The notes beneath the pieces were generated by a model. The model was not told where the DNA came from. It saw nothing but the letters and a program-made list of their open reading frames with translations, and did no database searches. The position numbers were made by a program, and so were the translations under genes. This document shows positions 54,439 through 63,452 of a DNA stretch of 64,000 nucleotides, in pieces. Source of the stretch: Chloroflexota bacterium (GTDB lineage Bacteria > Chloroflexota > UBA11872 > VXOZ01); assembly GCA_958295775.1 (NCBI GenBank), contig CATQHC010000002.1, positions 1,015,830 to 1,079,829 of the forward strand, written 5' to 3'. How positions within the stretch are numbered: position 1 is the first letter of the stretch; the number at the start of each line of letters is the position of its first letter.

Positions 54439-55059
54439 ATGAATACTCAGTCAAAAGCAGAGCCACCAGCAGCACCGCCTCTCGTCAACATCGTGGGCGA
54501 GAAAATAGTGCTCGGTCCCATGCGCAAGGACCTGATTCCTGCCTACGCGCGTTGGTATAACGATCTGCATATGCTGCGCGCGCTTGGCGACATTCCTCGT
54601 CCGCAAACCCCGGCACAGAAAGCGCAGTGGTACGAAAACGCGAATACGGGTAGTGGCTCGAACATCACTTTCACGATATGCGAGCACGACTCCGCGCGCC
54701 CTGTTGGGATAGTCGGCCTCTACGGCGTCGACTTTCGCAACCGCACCGCCGAATTCGCTATCACGATTGCTGAACCGGACGCGCGCGGCAGGGGCTACGG
54801 CACGGAAGCGACGCGATTGATGCTCGACTACGCGTTCACCGCACTGGGCCTGCACAACGTGATGCTACGGGTCTTCGCTTTCAACGTCGCCGGCATTCGC
54901 ACCTATACGAAAGCCGGATTCAAGGAGTTTGGCCGACGGCGCGAGTGCTACTTGATGGGCGGCACGAATTGGGACGTGATCTACATGGAGTGTCTGGCGT
55001 CGGAATGGGGGCCAAGCCCGGTGCTCGCCGAGGTCTTCAAACCCGTCGAACCGCGGTAG
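54439..55059 (+). CDS. GNAT-family acetyltransferase 4
   Basis: 206 residues, fourth tandem paralogue. VNIVGEKIVLGPMRKDLIP, VDFRNRTAEFAITI, motif A AEPDARGRGYGTE (Arg-Gly-Arg for the Arg-Gly-Lys of the others), VFAFNVAGIRTYTKAGFKEFGRRRE and WGPSPVLAEVFKPVEP. It is cut off from copy 3 by the IS110 element. Ribosome binding site weak. The tail after the stop (CGGTAGATCTTG...CTTCCGTTCGCCCT) repeats that behind copy 3. Confidence 0.9.
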   Translation: MNTQSKAEPPAAPPLVNIVGEKIVLGPMRKDLIPAYARWYNDLHMLRALGDIPRPQTPAQKAQWYENANTGSGSNITFTICEHDSARPVGIVGLYGVDFRNRTAEFAITIAEPDARGRGYGTEATRLMLDYAFTALGLHNVMLRVFAFNVAGIRTYTKAGFKEFGRRRECYLMGGTNWDVIYMECLASEWGPSPVLAEVFKPVEPR

Positions 55060-55080
55060 ATCTTGATTGTCTCGTGACGA

Positions 55081-55112
55081 CTTCCGTTCGCCCTGAGCCT
55101 GTCGCAGGGCGC
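55081..55112. repeat. REP-like repeat, family R, with an empty IS110 target
   Basis: CTTCCGTTCGCCCTGAGCCT matches the rebuilt empty site of the IS110 element; GTTCGCCCT at 55086-55094 and GAGCC at 55095-55099 match both guide strands of its bridge RNA. An inverted R copy follows at 55152-55200. Confidence 0.75.
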
Positions 55113-55240
55113 TTGGCAGCAGAATGGTCAAGTAACATCTAGCCAATCCATGCTTCGATCCTTCGATTAGCTCAGGACAGGCAGGATCAACACGAACGGG
55201 CTAGACACAAACCAACGGTCATCCAGTCCAAGCGATACCA

Positions 55241-56026
55241 TCACGCCATGCCCAGACGCTTTTCCAAGAACTCCCGGTTATACACTGCGGAGGCCCGCGC
55301 ATCGTCGCCGGTGGCGGTTTCCAGCACCAGCCAGCCATCGTAGCCGATCGCTTCGATAGCCGCAAAGATTGCGTCCCAATCCAGCGGCCCGGTGCCCATG
55401 AGCGGAATCTGGTCCGGTTCTTTGGTGTGGATTTGGCTGACAAGGCCGCCGAGCGCCCGGAGATCGGCAGCCGGATCAAACCCCTGCGTATGCGCGTTGC
55501 CGACATCAAAGTAGACGCCAATTTGCGGGGAATCAATGGCTGCAACCAAGCGGCGGAAGCGCTCCACCGACTGCGGATGAGTGCGGCCCACGCTCTCCGG
55601 GGCCATCACGACACCCGCGCGTTCCGCCGCAGGCATGAACTCGCTGAAGCCATCCACCCAGCGGGAGAATGACTCTTCATAGGGTTGCTCCGGCGGCGCA
55701 TCCATCGCGCAGAGGATCAGCCCGGCATCAAGTTCCGCAGCAGCCGCGATTGTGTTCTCGGCCACGCGAACGCCTTGGGCCCGCGCAGCGTCATCGCCAG
55801 TGAGCATCCCACCGAGAGCGCCAATGCACAATGAGCAAACTGCCACCCCCGTCTCCGCCGACTGGCGCTTCAGCAACTCCCAGCCGGACTCATCTGCAAG
55901 CACGTTTCCGGCTGGGCTGCGCGCGTCGACAGAGAACTCCACTCCTGCGAAACCCAGCGAGGCCGCCAGCGGCAGGGCATCCTCGGGGTCGCCTCCAATT
56001 GAGCCGGTGCGTGTGCCAATTCTCAT
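55241..56026 (-). CDS. Sugar phosphate isomerase/epimerase (AP-endonuclease-2/xylose isomerase-like barrel)
   Basis: 261 residues, a TIM barrel of the family that includes IolE/IolI and hydroxypyruvate isomerase. Visible are GFAGVEFSVDA, SLCIGALGGM, a metal Glu in VVMAPESVGRTH, the Asp/His pair VYFDVGNAHTQGFD, SQIHTKEPD and a last Glu in LVLETATG. Its start overlaps the end of the Gfo/Idh gene by 4 bp (TCAT on the plus strand), typical of an operon. Probably works on an inositol-, sugar- or keto-sugar intermediate. Confidence 0.85.
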   Translation of the reverse strand: MRIGTRTGSIGGDPEDALPLAASLGFAGVEFSVDARSPAGNVLADESGWELLKRQSAETGVAVCSLCIGALGGMLTGDDAARAQGVRVAENTIAAAAELDAGLILCAMDAPPEQPYEESFSRWVDGFSEFMPAAERAGVVMAPESVGRTHPQSVERFRRLVAAIDSPQIGVYFDVGNAHTQGFDPAADLRALGGLVSQIHTKEPDQIPLMGTGPLDWDAIFAAIEAIGYDGWLVLETATGDDARASAVYNREFLEKRLGMA

Positions 56027-57060
56027 TGCGGCACCACTTCCAAGTCATCGGTGATCCGTACTTCACGCCGCAGTTCCGCCGACTTCTGTCCGGCATAGGT
56101 AAACGCAAACGAGCGCAGCGCGTCGTCGTAGGGCGACAGGATGCCTTCCTGCGTGTTGTTCGCCACCGCTGCTACAAATGCCTGATTCATCGAGAGGTTA
56201 GAGTCTTGATCGGACGTGATGGTTTCCGCCTCTTGGCCGGGGCGCAAGACCGTCGTGCTGTTAAATCCCGCCGTCACGGTGATATCTTTGGCGAGAATGT
56301 GAAGAACGTTGGTCACGTTGGGCGGCACGCCGGCATGTGCCGCCGGCGAGTTGCCGATCATGCCCACCGCGCGATTCTTGAAACGCACGGTCATCGCATT
56401 CACATCAAGGATGTTGAGATTCGGCACATCGTTAAGCAAAACGGTGTCGCCGGCGGCGTAGATGGTATCCGGCTCACCCACAAAGTAGCGCACCAGGTCT
56501 ATGCTATGTGTATGCTGCTCAATCAGCATGCCCCCGGACTGCTCCTGCACCCGCCACCACGGCGTGCCCGGCAAGCCGCCCCAGCGCACGGCAATGACCA
56601 TCCCGATCGGCACCCCTTCCAGCAAAGCACGCGTTTGCCCGACGGATGGCGCATAGCGCATCTGATAACCGACGGCATTTACAATTCCCGTCTCGGTAAT
56701 ATGGGCCCCGATCTCTTTTGCCAAGGAAAGCTCGATTGCGATAGGCTTCTCGATCATCACTGCCTTGCCCGCCGCGATCACGTCGTGGTCGATCTGGCCG
56801 TGTGCAAACGTGGGCAGCGAAATGTAAACCGCATCCAACTCCACGGAGTCCAGCATCGCCCGGTGATCGGTAAAGATACCGGGTTGGATCGGATTCCTGC
56901 CGAGAGGCAAGACGCCGTTGAGAGTATCGACCGCCGCCGTACAGCGCGACTCATCAATGTCGCAGAAACCCGTCAATTCGGCTTCGGGAATCTTAATTAA
57001 GTCCCGCATCTCGTGCACGGAACGTCCGCCGACCCCAATGAACCCAAGTTTGACTGTCAC
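56023..57060 (-). CDS. Gfo/Idh/MocA-family oxidoreductase
   Basis: 345 residues. Rossmann motif GFIGVGGRSVHEM (second Gly region shifted), the EKPIAIEL motif, and a dimerising C-terminal domain with DLVRYFVGEPD. The start is GTG 57060 with GAAGGGAG upstream. It overlaps the isomerase gene by 4 bp. Together with the divergent DapA-like gene, it suggests a short pathway for a sugar acid or inositol. Substrate unknown. Confidence 0.87.
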   Translation of the reverse strand: MTVKLGFIGVGGRSVHEMRDLIKIPEAELTGFCDIDESRCTAAVDTLNGVLPLGRNPIQPGIFTDHRAMLDSVELDAVYISLPTFAHGQIDHDVIAAGKAVMIEKPIAIELSLAKEIGAHITETGIVNAVGYQMRYAPSVGQTRALLEGVPIGMVIAVRWGGLPGTPWWRVQEQSGGMLIEQHTHSIDLVRYFVGEPDTIYAAGDTVLLNDVPNLNILDVNAMTVRFKNRAVGMIGNSPAAHAGVPPNVTNVLHILAKDITVTAGFNSTTVLRPGQEAETITSDQDSNLSMNQAFVAAVANNTQEGILSPYDDALRSFAFTYAGQKSAELRREVRITDDLEVVPQ

Positions 57061-57315
57061 GATACATTGCTCCCTTCGTCACTTCGCTCGCCACACACAA
57101 TAGTACGGATGCGCCGACACTATCCGCGCCGGCCACTTATCTGCCTATTGTACGTGGCGCCGGGAGAAACACAAAATACCTGTGCGCATCGCAATCAATG
57201 TGTGCCTATCCAAAATGACTTTGTTGTATAGACAAGATACGCATAGACTTTGTCCGCCGCGCATTGGCGGACTATACTGTGCCCTGTACGGCCCATTCCT
57301 TCAGGAGATCGCACC

Positions 57316-58245
57316 ATGCAATTGACCGGGATCTACCCGCCGCTGGCTACGCCCTTTGTCAACCAGGAACTCGCCCTCGATTGCCTCGCCGAAAACGTCA
57401 AGAATCTCGCGCCCACGGGACTGACCGGCTTTGTCGCGCTCGGTTCCAACGGGGAGTTGCCCGCGCTCACCGAAGCGGAGAAACTGCAAGTTGTGGAGAC
57501 CGTTGTCGCCAACGCGCCTGCGGACACCCAGGTAATGACGGGTGTGGCCTATGAGTCAACAAAGCAAGCGCTCGCCTTCATCCAGCAAGCCGCCGCGTGC
57601 GGCGCGCAGGCTGCCCTGGTGCTGCCGCCTTCCTACTACAAGTCCGCCCTCACGCCGGAAGTCCAGCGCTCTTTCTACACCGCCCTGGCGGACGATGCAG
57701 CCCTGCCAATTCTGGTTTACAACATGCCCGCCTACACCGGCATCAACCTGGGCCCGGACGTGGCCGTGCCCCTGGCGCAACACCCGCGCGTCATCGGCAT
57801 GAAAGACAGCTCCGGCAACATCGTGCAAATCACCGACATTATCCGGCAGACCCAGCATGAGGACTTTGCGGTCCTGGCGGGTTCAGCGAGTTTCCTCTTT
57901 GCTTCTCTGTGCGTGGGTGCCACCGGCGGCGTGGCGGCGCTGGCGAACCTCGCGCCGCGCGCCTGCGTGGAACTTTATGATCTCTTCCAACGGGGCGCTT
58001 TGGACGAGGCGCGTTCCCTGCAATACCGGCTCATGGCGCCTAACGCCGCCGTTACCAATCGCTTTGGCATTGCCGGCCTCAAGGCGGCCATGACCCTCTG
58101 TGGACATCACGGCGGCGAGCCCCGCCATCCGCTTTCCCCGCTTACGCCCGAACTTCATGAACTGGTGCGTTCGATCCTCGCGGAGGCGCAATTGCTACCC
58201 GCGAATGCGGTCAGTCGCACAGTTGCTGCCGGCGCTTCTCCGTAG
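57316..58245 (+). CDS. DapA-family aldolase (4-hydroxy-tetrahydrodipicolinate synthase-like)
   Basis: 309 residues. Best DHDPS/NAL-like copy of the three: YPPLATPF, GSNGELPALTEAEK, the catalytic Tyr in VYNMPAYTG, and the Schiff-base Lys in IGMKDSSGN. The family loop GATGGVAAL follows. ATG 57316 has AGGAG 9 nt before and the frame upstream looks non-coding. Divergent from the oxidoreductase. True lysine-pathway DapA is possible, but the context favours a sugar-acid aldolase. Confidence 0.85.
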   Translation: MQLTGIYPPLATPFVNQELALDCLAENVKNLAPTGLTGFVALGSNGELPALTEAEKLQVVETVVANAPADTQVMTGVAYESTKQALAFIQQAAACGAQAALVLPPSYYKSALTPEVQRSFYTALADDAALPILVYNMPAYTGINLGPDVAVPLAQHPRVIGMKDSSGNIVQITDIIRQTQHEDFAVLAGSASFLFASLCVGATGGVAALANLAPRACVELYDLFQRGALDEARSLQYRLMAPNAAVTNRFGIAGLKAAMTLCGHHGGEPRHPLSPLTPELHELVRSILAEAQLLPANAVSRTVAAGASP

Positions 58246-58556
58246 CGGAGAGCATGTTCGGCTACTGCTGTGCGTGTGACTTCCTGCGAAGTTTGGGGGC
58301 GCACCCTTGGCTCCCACTGGGGAATTGCAGCGCGTCCGACCAACTCGAGCTCAGCAGTTGCCTGCGAATTGCGCGATGCCGCTCAGTCTGCTGCGTGGAA
58401 GACCATCCACTACCTCCGGGTTAGTAAAATTGCCAATATCACCGAAAAAACCAAATTTTTGCTATTTTCTTCTTTAGAATACTTGACGAATGCCTACAAT
58501 GAGTTTTATAATTCTAAAGAGTATGTTTAGGTTTGATCCACGAGGAGGAGTGAGCG
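58246..58556. other. AT-rich promoter region before the PspC gene
   Basis: 311 bp, clearly more AT-rich than the rest from 58420 on. Holds the promoter listed next. No gene seen. Confidence 0.5.
58483..58512 (+). promoter_or_regulatory. Strong sigma-70-like promoter for the PspC gene
   Basis: TTGACG, 18 bp, TATAAT; the -10 is perfect and the -35 differs by one base. The start site would be near 58519, and the ATG lies at 58557 behind GAGGAGG. Confidence 0.75.
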
Positions 58557-59708
58557 ATGACAGAGAACGTAGAACCCGCCGTGCGGCGCCTCATGCGGAG
58601 CCGGACCGACCGCACCTGCGCCGGCGTCTGTGGGGGCTTGGCAGCGTACATCGATTGGGACCCTACTATCGTTCGTCTGCTGTGGATTCTTGCGCTCTTT
58701 CTCTCCGGCGGCATGGCGCTATTTGCCTATCTCGCCTTCTGGATCGTTATGCCGGAGGCGCCCGCCTACGCCCACGAGGACCTTGAATTCGCGCACGGCA
58801 GACGCCTCACGCGCAGCCGCGATGAACGCATGCTTGCCGGTGTGTGCGGTGGTCTTGCCGCTTACCTCGGCATGGACACGACGCTGATGCGGGTGCTCTG
58901 GGTCGTTGCCACTCTCATTAGTGGCGGCGTTACGCTGATTGCCTATCCCATCTTCTGGCTGGTCATGCCTGAGAGCGGCCGGTTGACCTCAGCAGCCGAC
59001 GATACCTTCAGGGACGTGGCGGAGCGGGTCGATCCGGTGGTGGAGCGTATCGGCGACCGCGTGCGAGAGACCTTCAATAAAGAACCTCGCCCTGCCGATC
59101 CTGCTGCCGCCAAGCGCGCCCAGGAACAAGAATTGGAGAATGAGATTCTTGGCATCAAAGAAGAAGACCTACAGGGTGAGCGTAGTGAAGAGACTGCAGT
59201 GCCCAAGGTCAAAGCAAAACACCGCTGGCTGCCCTTACTCGGCGCGGGTCTCGTCACGGTCGGCCTCATTATCCTCGCGGAGAACGTAGACTTTCTGTGG
59301 TTCTCCCCGGAATCGCTGGTTATACTCGTAATTGGCGCGCTCTTGCTCTTCTATCGTAGAGACGATACACCGAGACCGGCCTGGCGCACGTGGGTCGGTG
59401 GTGGATTGATCGTGCTGAGTGTTCTAACCCTGGCGGACAACCTCAACCCATTCTGGATTTCCGAAGGACTTGTCGGCTCCCTCTTCATAATGGGGATCGG
59501 CCTGGCGATGCTCATTCATAGAAATCGCGCGGTGCCGCGGCCAGCGTGGCGCACCTGGATTGGGGGTGGCTTGGTCGCCCTCGGCGGTCTCATCCTCATC
59601 GACCACTTTATGCCCTCGTTCGTATCCGATCTCACCTGGCCGTTTGCCTTGATCGGGTTCGGCGCGCTGCTCATATGGCAATGGAGCCGCCGTAAGGCAA
59701 CAGACTAG
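58557..59708 (+). CDS. Double PspC-domain membrane protein with LiaF/DUF5668-like tail
   Basis: 383 residues. PspC domains are membrane-stress sensors. Two copies stand in tandem: RSRTDRTCAGVCGGLAAY...LAFWIVMPE and RSRDERMLAGVCGGLAAY...IFWLVMPE. A charged, cytoplasmic-looking segment with an AKRAQEQELENEILG helix follows, then three repeats of a paired-helix unit (VGLIILAENVDFLW, LSVLTLADNLNPFW, LGGLILIDHFMPSF), like LiaF-type tails. AGGAGG start site and a strong promoter imply high expression. Likely envelope-stress protein. The 16-bp hairpin after it is probably its terminator. Confidence 0.88.
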   Translation: MTENVEPAVRRLMRSRTDRTCAGVCGGLAAYIDWDPTIVRLLWILALFLSGGMALFAYLAFWIVMPEAPAYAHEDLEFAHGRRLTRSRDERMLAGVCGGLAAYLGMDTTLMRVLWVVATLISGGVTLIAYPIFWLVMPESGRLTSAADDTFRDVAERVDPVVERIGDRVRETFNKEPRPADPAAAKRAQEQELENEILGIKEEDLQGERSEETAVPKVKAKHRWLPLLGAGLVTVGLIILAENVDFLWFSPESLVILVIGALLLFYRRDDTPRPAWRTWVGGGLIVLSVLTLADNLNPFWISEGLVGSLFIMGIGLAMLIHRNRAVPRPAWRTWIGGGLVALGGLILIDHFMPSFVSDLTWPFALIGFGALLIWQWSRRKATD

Positions 59709-60077
59709 AATCCTAGAAGTCTCTCTCCCCCTCACGGGAATTCTGAGAGGTGTGCGCTCGGCGAGCGCACACCTCTCGCTCTATTCTAACTGCGATGAGC
59801 GAGTTCAGGGCGATAAGCAGCATTCCGGGCTGATGCCCCTCGCACAGTGTGTGGCAGATTCTCAAGTCAGCGGCTGTCGGTGCGATGCAGGTCTTGCAAT
59901 CGTCAGCCCTATCTTTTGGCTACACGGAGCACAATTGGCCCTGCCGCTCTCCCCCAGCCGTCACAAAGACCTCTTTCTGCAACGGACATACAAACACTTC
60001 CTAGCTGTAGTCTTGACATTCGCTCTTGCATAGACAATAGTAGTATGTGAGCGTTTCGAAATAACGGGGAGGAATTC
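59709..60077. other. Intergenic region, 369 bp
   Basis: Contains the hairpin listed next. TTGACA at 60013-60018 is a good -35, but no clear -10 stands at the right distance. No gene seen. Confidence 0.45.
59745..59777 (+). terminator. 16-bp hairpin after the PspC gene
   Basis: GAGAGGTGTGCGCTCG and its exact reverse complement are separated by one base; the apex would open into a small loop. It lies 37 bp after the PspC stop. Confidence 0.6.
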
Positions 60078-61376
60078 ATGGCAACGACACTGAGCGCCGC
60101 GACCGCACTGGCCATTGAGGGCGGCCCAAAGGCTGTGACCGCAGCCATCGACGACCGTTGGGAGCGCGTGACCGACCTGGAAAAGGAATACGTGCTACGT
60201 GTCATGGACAACTTCGGCGACGCCTACGCCGAGTTGGACCTGTTTGAGCAGGAGTGGCGTGAGTTCATCGGTACCAAGCATGCACTCGCCATGTGCAACG
60301 GCACCGCCACGCTGCACTCGGCGATCTTCGCCGCTGGCGCACACGCCGGCAAAGAGGTAATAGTGCCCTCCGTCACGTGGCACGCGTCCATTAGCCCCAT
60401 ATTGCATTGCGGCGCGACGCCAGTGTTCTGCGATGCGGACCCCGAGACCTTCTGCGCCGACCCGGACGATGTCAGGCGCAAGATCACCGACCGCACCTGC
60501 GCCATCGTCGTCACGCACGTTTACGGCAATCCGGCAGACCTCGACGCCTTCCGCGAAATCGTTGACGGCACCGACATTACCCTTATCGAGGATGCTTCAC
60601 ACGCCCATGGCGCAACCTGGGACGGCCAGCCGGTCGGCTCGTTCGGTCACATCGGCTGCTTCAGCCTGCAAAAGGGCAAGGCCATGACGGGCATCGAGGC
60701 CGGTGTTGCGGTGACCGACGACGATGCCCTCTACGACCGCATGCTGGCGCTGGGCCAGTACGGCCGCTGCGGCAAGCTCTGGTCAACCGCCGAATTCGCG
60801 GACCTGCGCAACATGGGCCTGGGCGTGAAGTACCGCGCCAATCCGCTCGCCATCGGCATGGTGCGGGCCCAGTTTCGACGGCTGCCGGAAATGAACGAAA
60901 AGCGCCGGGCCTGGTTCGACCGGCTCGACTCCCTGCTGAGCGCCATCCCCGGCGTCTACCCTCAGCAGGTCTATCCCAAGGCAGTTCGCGGCGGCTTGGT
61001 GCACTACGCCGGGACACTCGACACTGAGGCAATCGGCGTGTCTGCTGATTCCCTTCTCGCAGCGTTGGTCGCTGAAGGCGTGCAAACGAAGCCCGAAATC
61101 ACGCCGTTCGGCTATGGGGTAATGCATCTGGAGCCGCTCTTCAACGACTATGCGCTCGACAACGTCGGCGGACCGTGGAAAGACCTGCCGTCAGATTCAC
61201 GAATGCGCAGGCAGCGCGGCAACTTGCCCGTGAGCGAACGCATCCACGGCTCGGCCTTCTGGATCAAGACACCCATCGACCCGAATCCGGAGTGGGTGGA
61301 GCAAGTCGGCGCAGCATTTCGCAAAGTTATCGCTAATGCCGGCCGCCTGGCCGAGCTTGCGACCGCAGGCGCCTAG
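60078..61376 (+). CDS. DegT/DnrJ/EryC1/StrS family PLP-dependent aminotransferase
   Basis: 432 residues, third paralogue. AIEGGPKAV at the start, CNGTATLHSAIFAAG (PLP phosphate), IEDASHAHGA, and the Schiff-base Lys in FSLQKGKAMTGIEAG. The ending NPEWVEQVGAAFRKVIANAGRLAELATAGA recurs in a fragment at 63170. ATG 60078 has GGGGAGGA. Most diverged of the three aminotransferases; together with the following oxidoreductase it may serve a keto-sugar pathway. Confidence 0.88.
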   Translation: MATTLSAATALAIEGGPKAVTAAIDDRWERVTDLEKEYVLRVMDNFGDAYAELDLFEQEWREFIGTKHALAMCNGTATLHSAIFAAGAHAGKEVIVPSVTWHASISPILHCGATPVFCDADPETFCADPDDVRRKITDRTCAIVVTHVYGNPADLDAFREIVDGTDITLIEDASHAHGATWDGQPVGSFGHIGCFSLQKGKAMTGIEAGVAVTDDDALYDRMLALGQYGRCGKLWSTAEFADLRNMGLGVKYRANPLAIGMVRAQFRRLPEMNEKRRAWFDRLDSLLSAIPGVYPQQVYPKAVRGGLVHYAGTLDTEAIGVSADSLLAALVAEGVQTKPEITPFGYGVMHLEPLFNDYALDNVGGPWKDLPSDSRMRRQRGNLPVSERIHGSAFWIKTPIDPNPEWVEQVGAAFRKVIANAGRLAELATAGA

Positions 61377-61473
61377 CAGGAATGCTCGCGCAAAGTGCCC
61401 GGGTAGTTAACGGTTCCGCCTGGCGTGGGGCCAAACGCAAGCGACTAAACCGGAAAGCATTTGAAAATGAGCA

Positions 61474-61499
61474 CTGCCTGCGCCGGTGGGCGCAGGCAG
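61474..61499 (+). terminator. Terminator-like hairpin after the aminotransferase
   Basis: CTGCCTGCGC, CGGTGG, GCGCAGGCAG, then CATGCTTT. A diverged version follows the duplicated fragment (about 63380-63405). Confidence 0.6.
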
Positions 61500-61533
61500 C
61501 ATGCTTTAATGAATTGGGACGCAGAGGAAAGCA

Positions 61534-63153
61534 GTGAATAGCTACCCCGGTTGGGAAGACCGCGCCGCGCCGCCGCGCGAAGAAACTTTCGACGTTGTCG
61601 TGTACGGCGGGACATCGGCTGGGATCTCGGCTGCGGTCCAAGCCAGGCGGATGGGGAAGTCGGTCGTCGTCGTCGCGCCGGAGCAACATCTCGGCGGACT
61701 CTCCTCCAGCGGCCTGGGATTTACTGACACAGGGGATAAGTCCGTGATCGGAGGTCTCGCGAGGGAATTCTTTCACCGCATCTGGCTGCACTACGAGAAA
61801 CCCGCGTCCTGGAAGTGGCAACGGCGCGTAGAGTATGGCAACCGCGGCCAAGGCACGCCTGCCAGCGATGGCGAGTTCCGGACGATGTGGATATTCGAGC
61901 CGCATGTAGCCGAGCGCGTCTTCGAGGATTTGGTCTCGGAGCACGATGTCGAGGTCCGCCGGGGCCAGCGCCTCAATCGAATGGGTGGAGTTATCGTCGC
62001 AGGCGGGCGTATCCAGAGCATCGCGACGCTTGACGGATCGGTGTTCGGCGGCTCCGCGTTCATCGACGCTACCCACGAAGGCGATCTTATGGCGGCAGCA
62101 GGCGTAACCTACAAGATCGGACGGGAAGGCGCGGACGAATTCGGCGAGGAGTGGGCCGGAGTCCAGAAAGACGCGCGCCATCACGGCCATTTCTTTCCGG
62201 ATGGAGTGGACCCATTCGTGGTAGCTGGGAATCCAGCTTCCGGCCTCCTCCCTCGCATCACCCCGGCCCTCCCGGGGGACAACGGCCAAGGCGATCACCG
62301 AATTCAGGCCTATTGTTTCCGAACTTGCCTGACGCAGGCGCCGCAGAACCGGGTCCCGTTTGCCGAGCCGGACGGATACGATCCTGAGGAATACGGTCTG
62401 CTCCTCCGCGTCTTGACTGCGGGCTGGCGAGAGGTGTTCCGCAAGTTTGACCCGATCCCAAACGCCAAGACTGACACCAACAACCACGGGCCCTTTAGCA
62501 CCGACAACATCGGCAAGAACTACGGCTATCCCGACGGGTCCTACGCGGAACGGGAGCGAATCGTCAGAGAGCATGTCCGCTACCAGCAAGGGCTCATGTA
62601 CTTTCTTGCGCACGATCGGCGCGTGCCAAGGGACGTCCGCGACGAGTTCTCCCAATGGGGGCTGGCACGAGACGAGTTTGTCGACAACGGGAACTGGCCG
62701 TACCAGCTCTATGTCCGGGAGGCGCGGAGGCTTGTCGGCGAATTCGTAATGACCGAGCATGAGTGTTTGGCCAAGCGCGAGGTACCGGAGCCCGTGGGAA
62801 TGGGTTCTTACACGATGGACTCCCACAATGTGCAGCGATACGTCACCGGCGAGGGGTTCGTGCAGAACGAGGGAGACATCGGAGTGAAGCCGCTCCGGCC
62901 GTATAGCATTGCTTACGGATCGCTTACCCCCAGGCGGGAAGAGGCTACCAATCTGCTCGTGCCTGTGTGCGTATCGGCCTCCCACATCGCGTACGGATCG
63001 ATCCGTATGGAACCCGTTTTCCTGATCCTAGGTCAGTCCGCGGCCACTGCCGCCGTTCTCTCAATCGATCGAGGGATCGCCGTGCAAGACCTGCAATTCT
63101 CAGCATTGCGCAACCGCTTGTTGGCCGACGGACAGATCCTAGAACTCACATGA
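61534..63153 (+). CDS. FAD-dependent oxidoreductase (FAD_oxidored family)
   Basis: 539 residues. The FAD-binding motif VVVYGGTSAGISAAVQARRMG with E/D at the strand end (VVVVAPEQ), GGLSSSGLGFTDTG, an internal DATHEGDLMAAAGV and a C-terminal VSASHIAYGSIRMEPVFLILGQSAATAA are typical of this family, which is often linked with sugar or xylan degradation. No signal peptide. Start GTG 61534 has GAGGAAA 5 nt before. It lies between an aminotransferase and a fragment of its 3' end, so this segment was likely inserted or amplified. Substrate unknown. Confidence 0.85.
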   Translation: MNSYPGWEDRAAPPREETFDVVVYGGTSAGISAAVQARRMGKSVVVVAPEQHLGGLSSSGLGFTDTGDKSVIGGLAREFFHRIWLHYEKPASWKWQRRVEYGNRGQGTPASDGEFRTMWIFEPHVAERVFEDLVSEHDVEVRRGQRLNRMGGVIVAGGRIQSIATLDGSVFGGSAFIDATHEGDLMAAAGVTYKIGREGADEFGEEWAGVQKDARHHGHFFPDGVDPFVVAGNPASGLLPRITPALPGDNGQGDHRIQAYCFRTCLTQAPQNRVPFAEPDGYDPEEYGLLLRVLTAGWREVFRKFDPIPNAKTDTNNHGPFSTDNIGKNYGYPDGSYAERERIVREHVRYQQGLMYFLAHDRRVPRDVRDEFSQWGLARDEFVDNGNWPYQLYVREARRLVGEFVMTEHECLAKREVPEPVGMGSYTMDSHNVQRYVTGEGFVQNEGDIGVKPLRPYSIAYGSLTPRREEATNLLVPVCVSASHIAYGSIRMEPVFLILGQSAATAAVLSIDRGIAVQDLQFSALRNRLLADGQILELT

Positions 63154-63169
63154 TTCGACCGATTGGGTC

Positions 63170-63286
63170 ATGACACCCGTGGCCTCCAACCCAGAGTGGG
63201 TGGAACAGGTTGGGGCCGACTTTCGCAAGGTGATTGCTAACACTGATCGCCTCGCCTTGCTTGCGCCCGCAGACGCCAATGAGTAA
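63170..63286 (+). pseudogene. Fragment of a DegT aminotransferase (C-terminal 38 residues)
   Basis: MTPVASNPEWVEQVGADFRK and VIANTDRLALL match the last 35 residues of the aminotransferase at 60078 (NPEWVEQVGAAFRKVIAN). It has no catalytic domain, so it is a remnant. Sequence after it also follows that after the complete gene, including a CTGCCTGCGC hairpin. This looks like a duplication of the gene's 3' end with the FAD oxidoreductase between the copies. Confidence 0.8.
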
Positions 63287-63452
63287 AGCTCGCTCAACAA
63301 TGCCCGCGTGGTCGATGGCTGCATATGGCGTGTGGCCGAACGGAAGCAGCAGAGCCGAAATGCAATAGTAATCAGAGCGCTGCCTGCGCCTACCCGCACA
63401 GGCAGCACCAATTCTCGTATTAGAACGCAGGCGCAAGCAGAGAATTGCTGCC

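Noticed and set aside
61333-62985. 550-codon minus-strand frame
   Set aside because: Antisense shadow of the FAD oxidoreductase, which has all family motifs; the shadow has no known motif or ribosome binding site.
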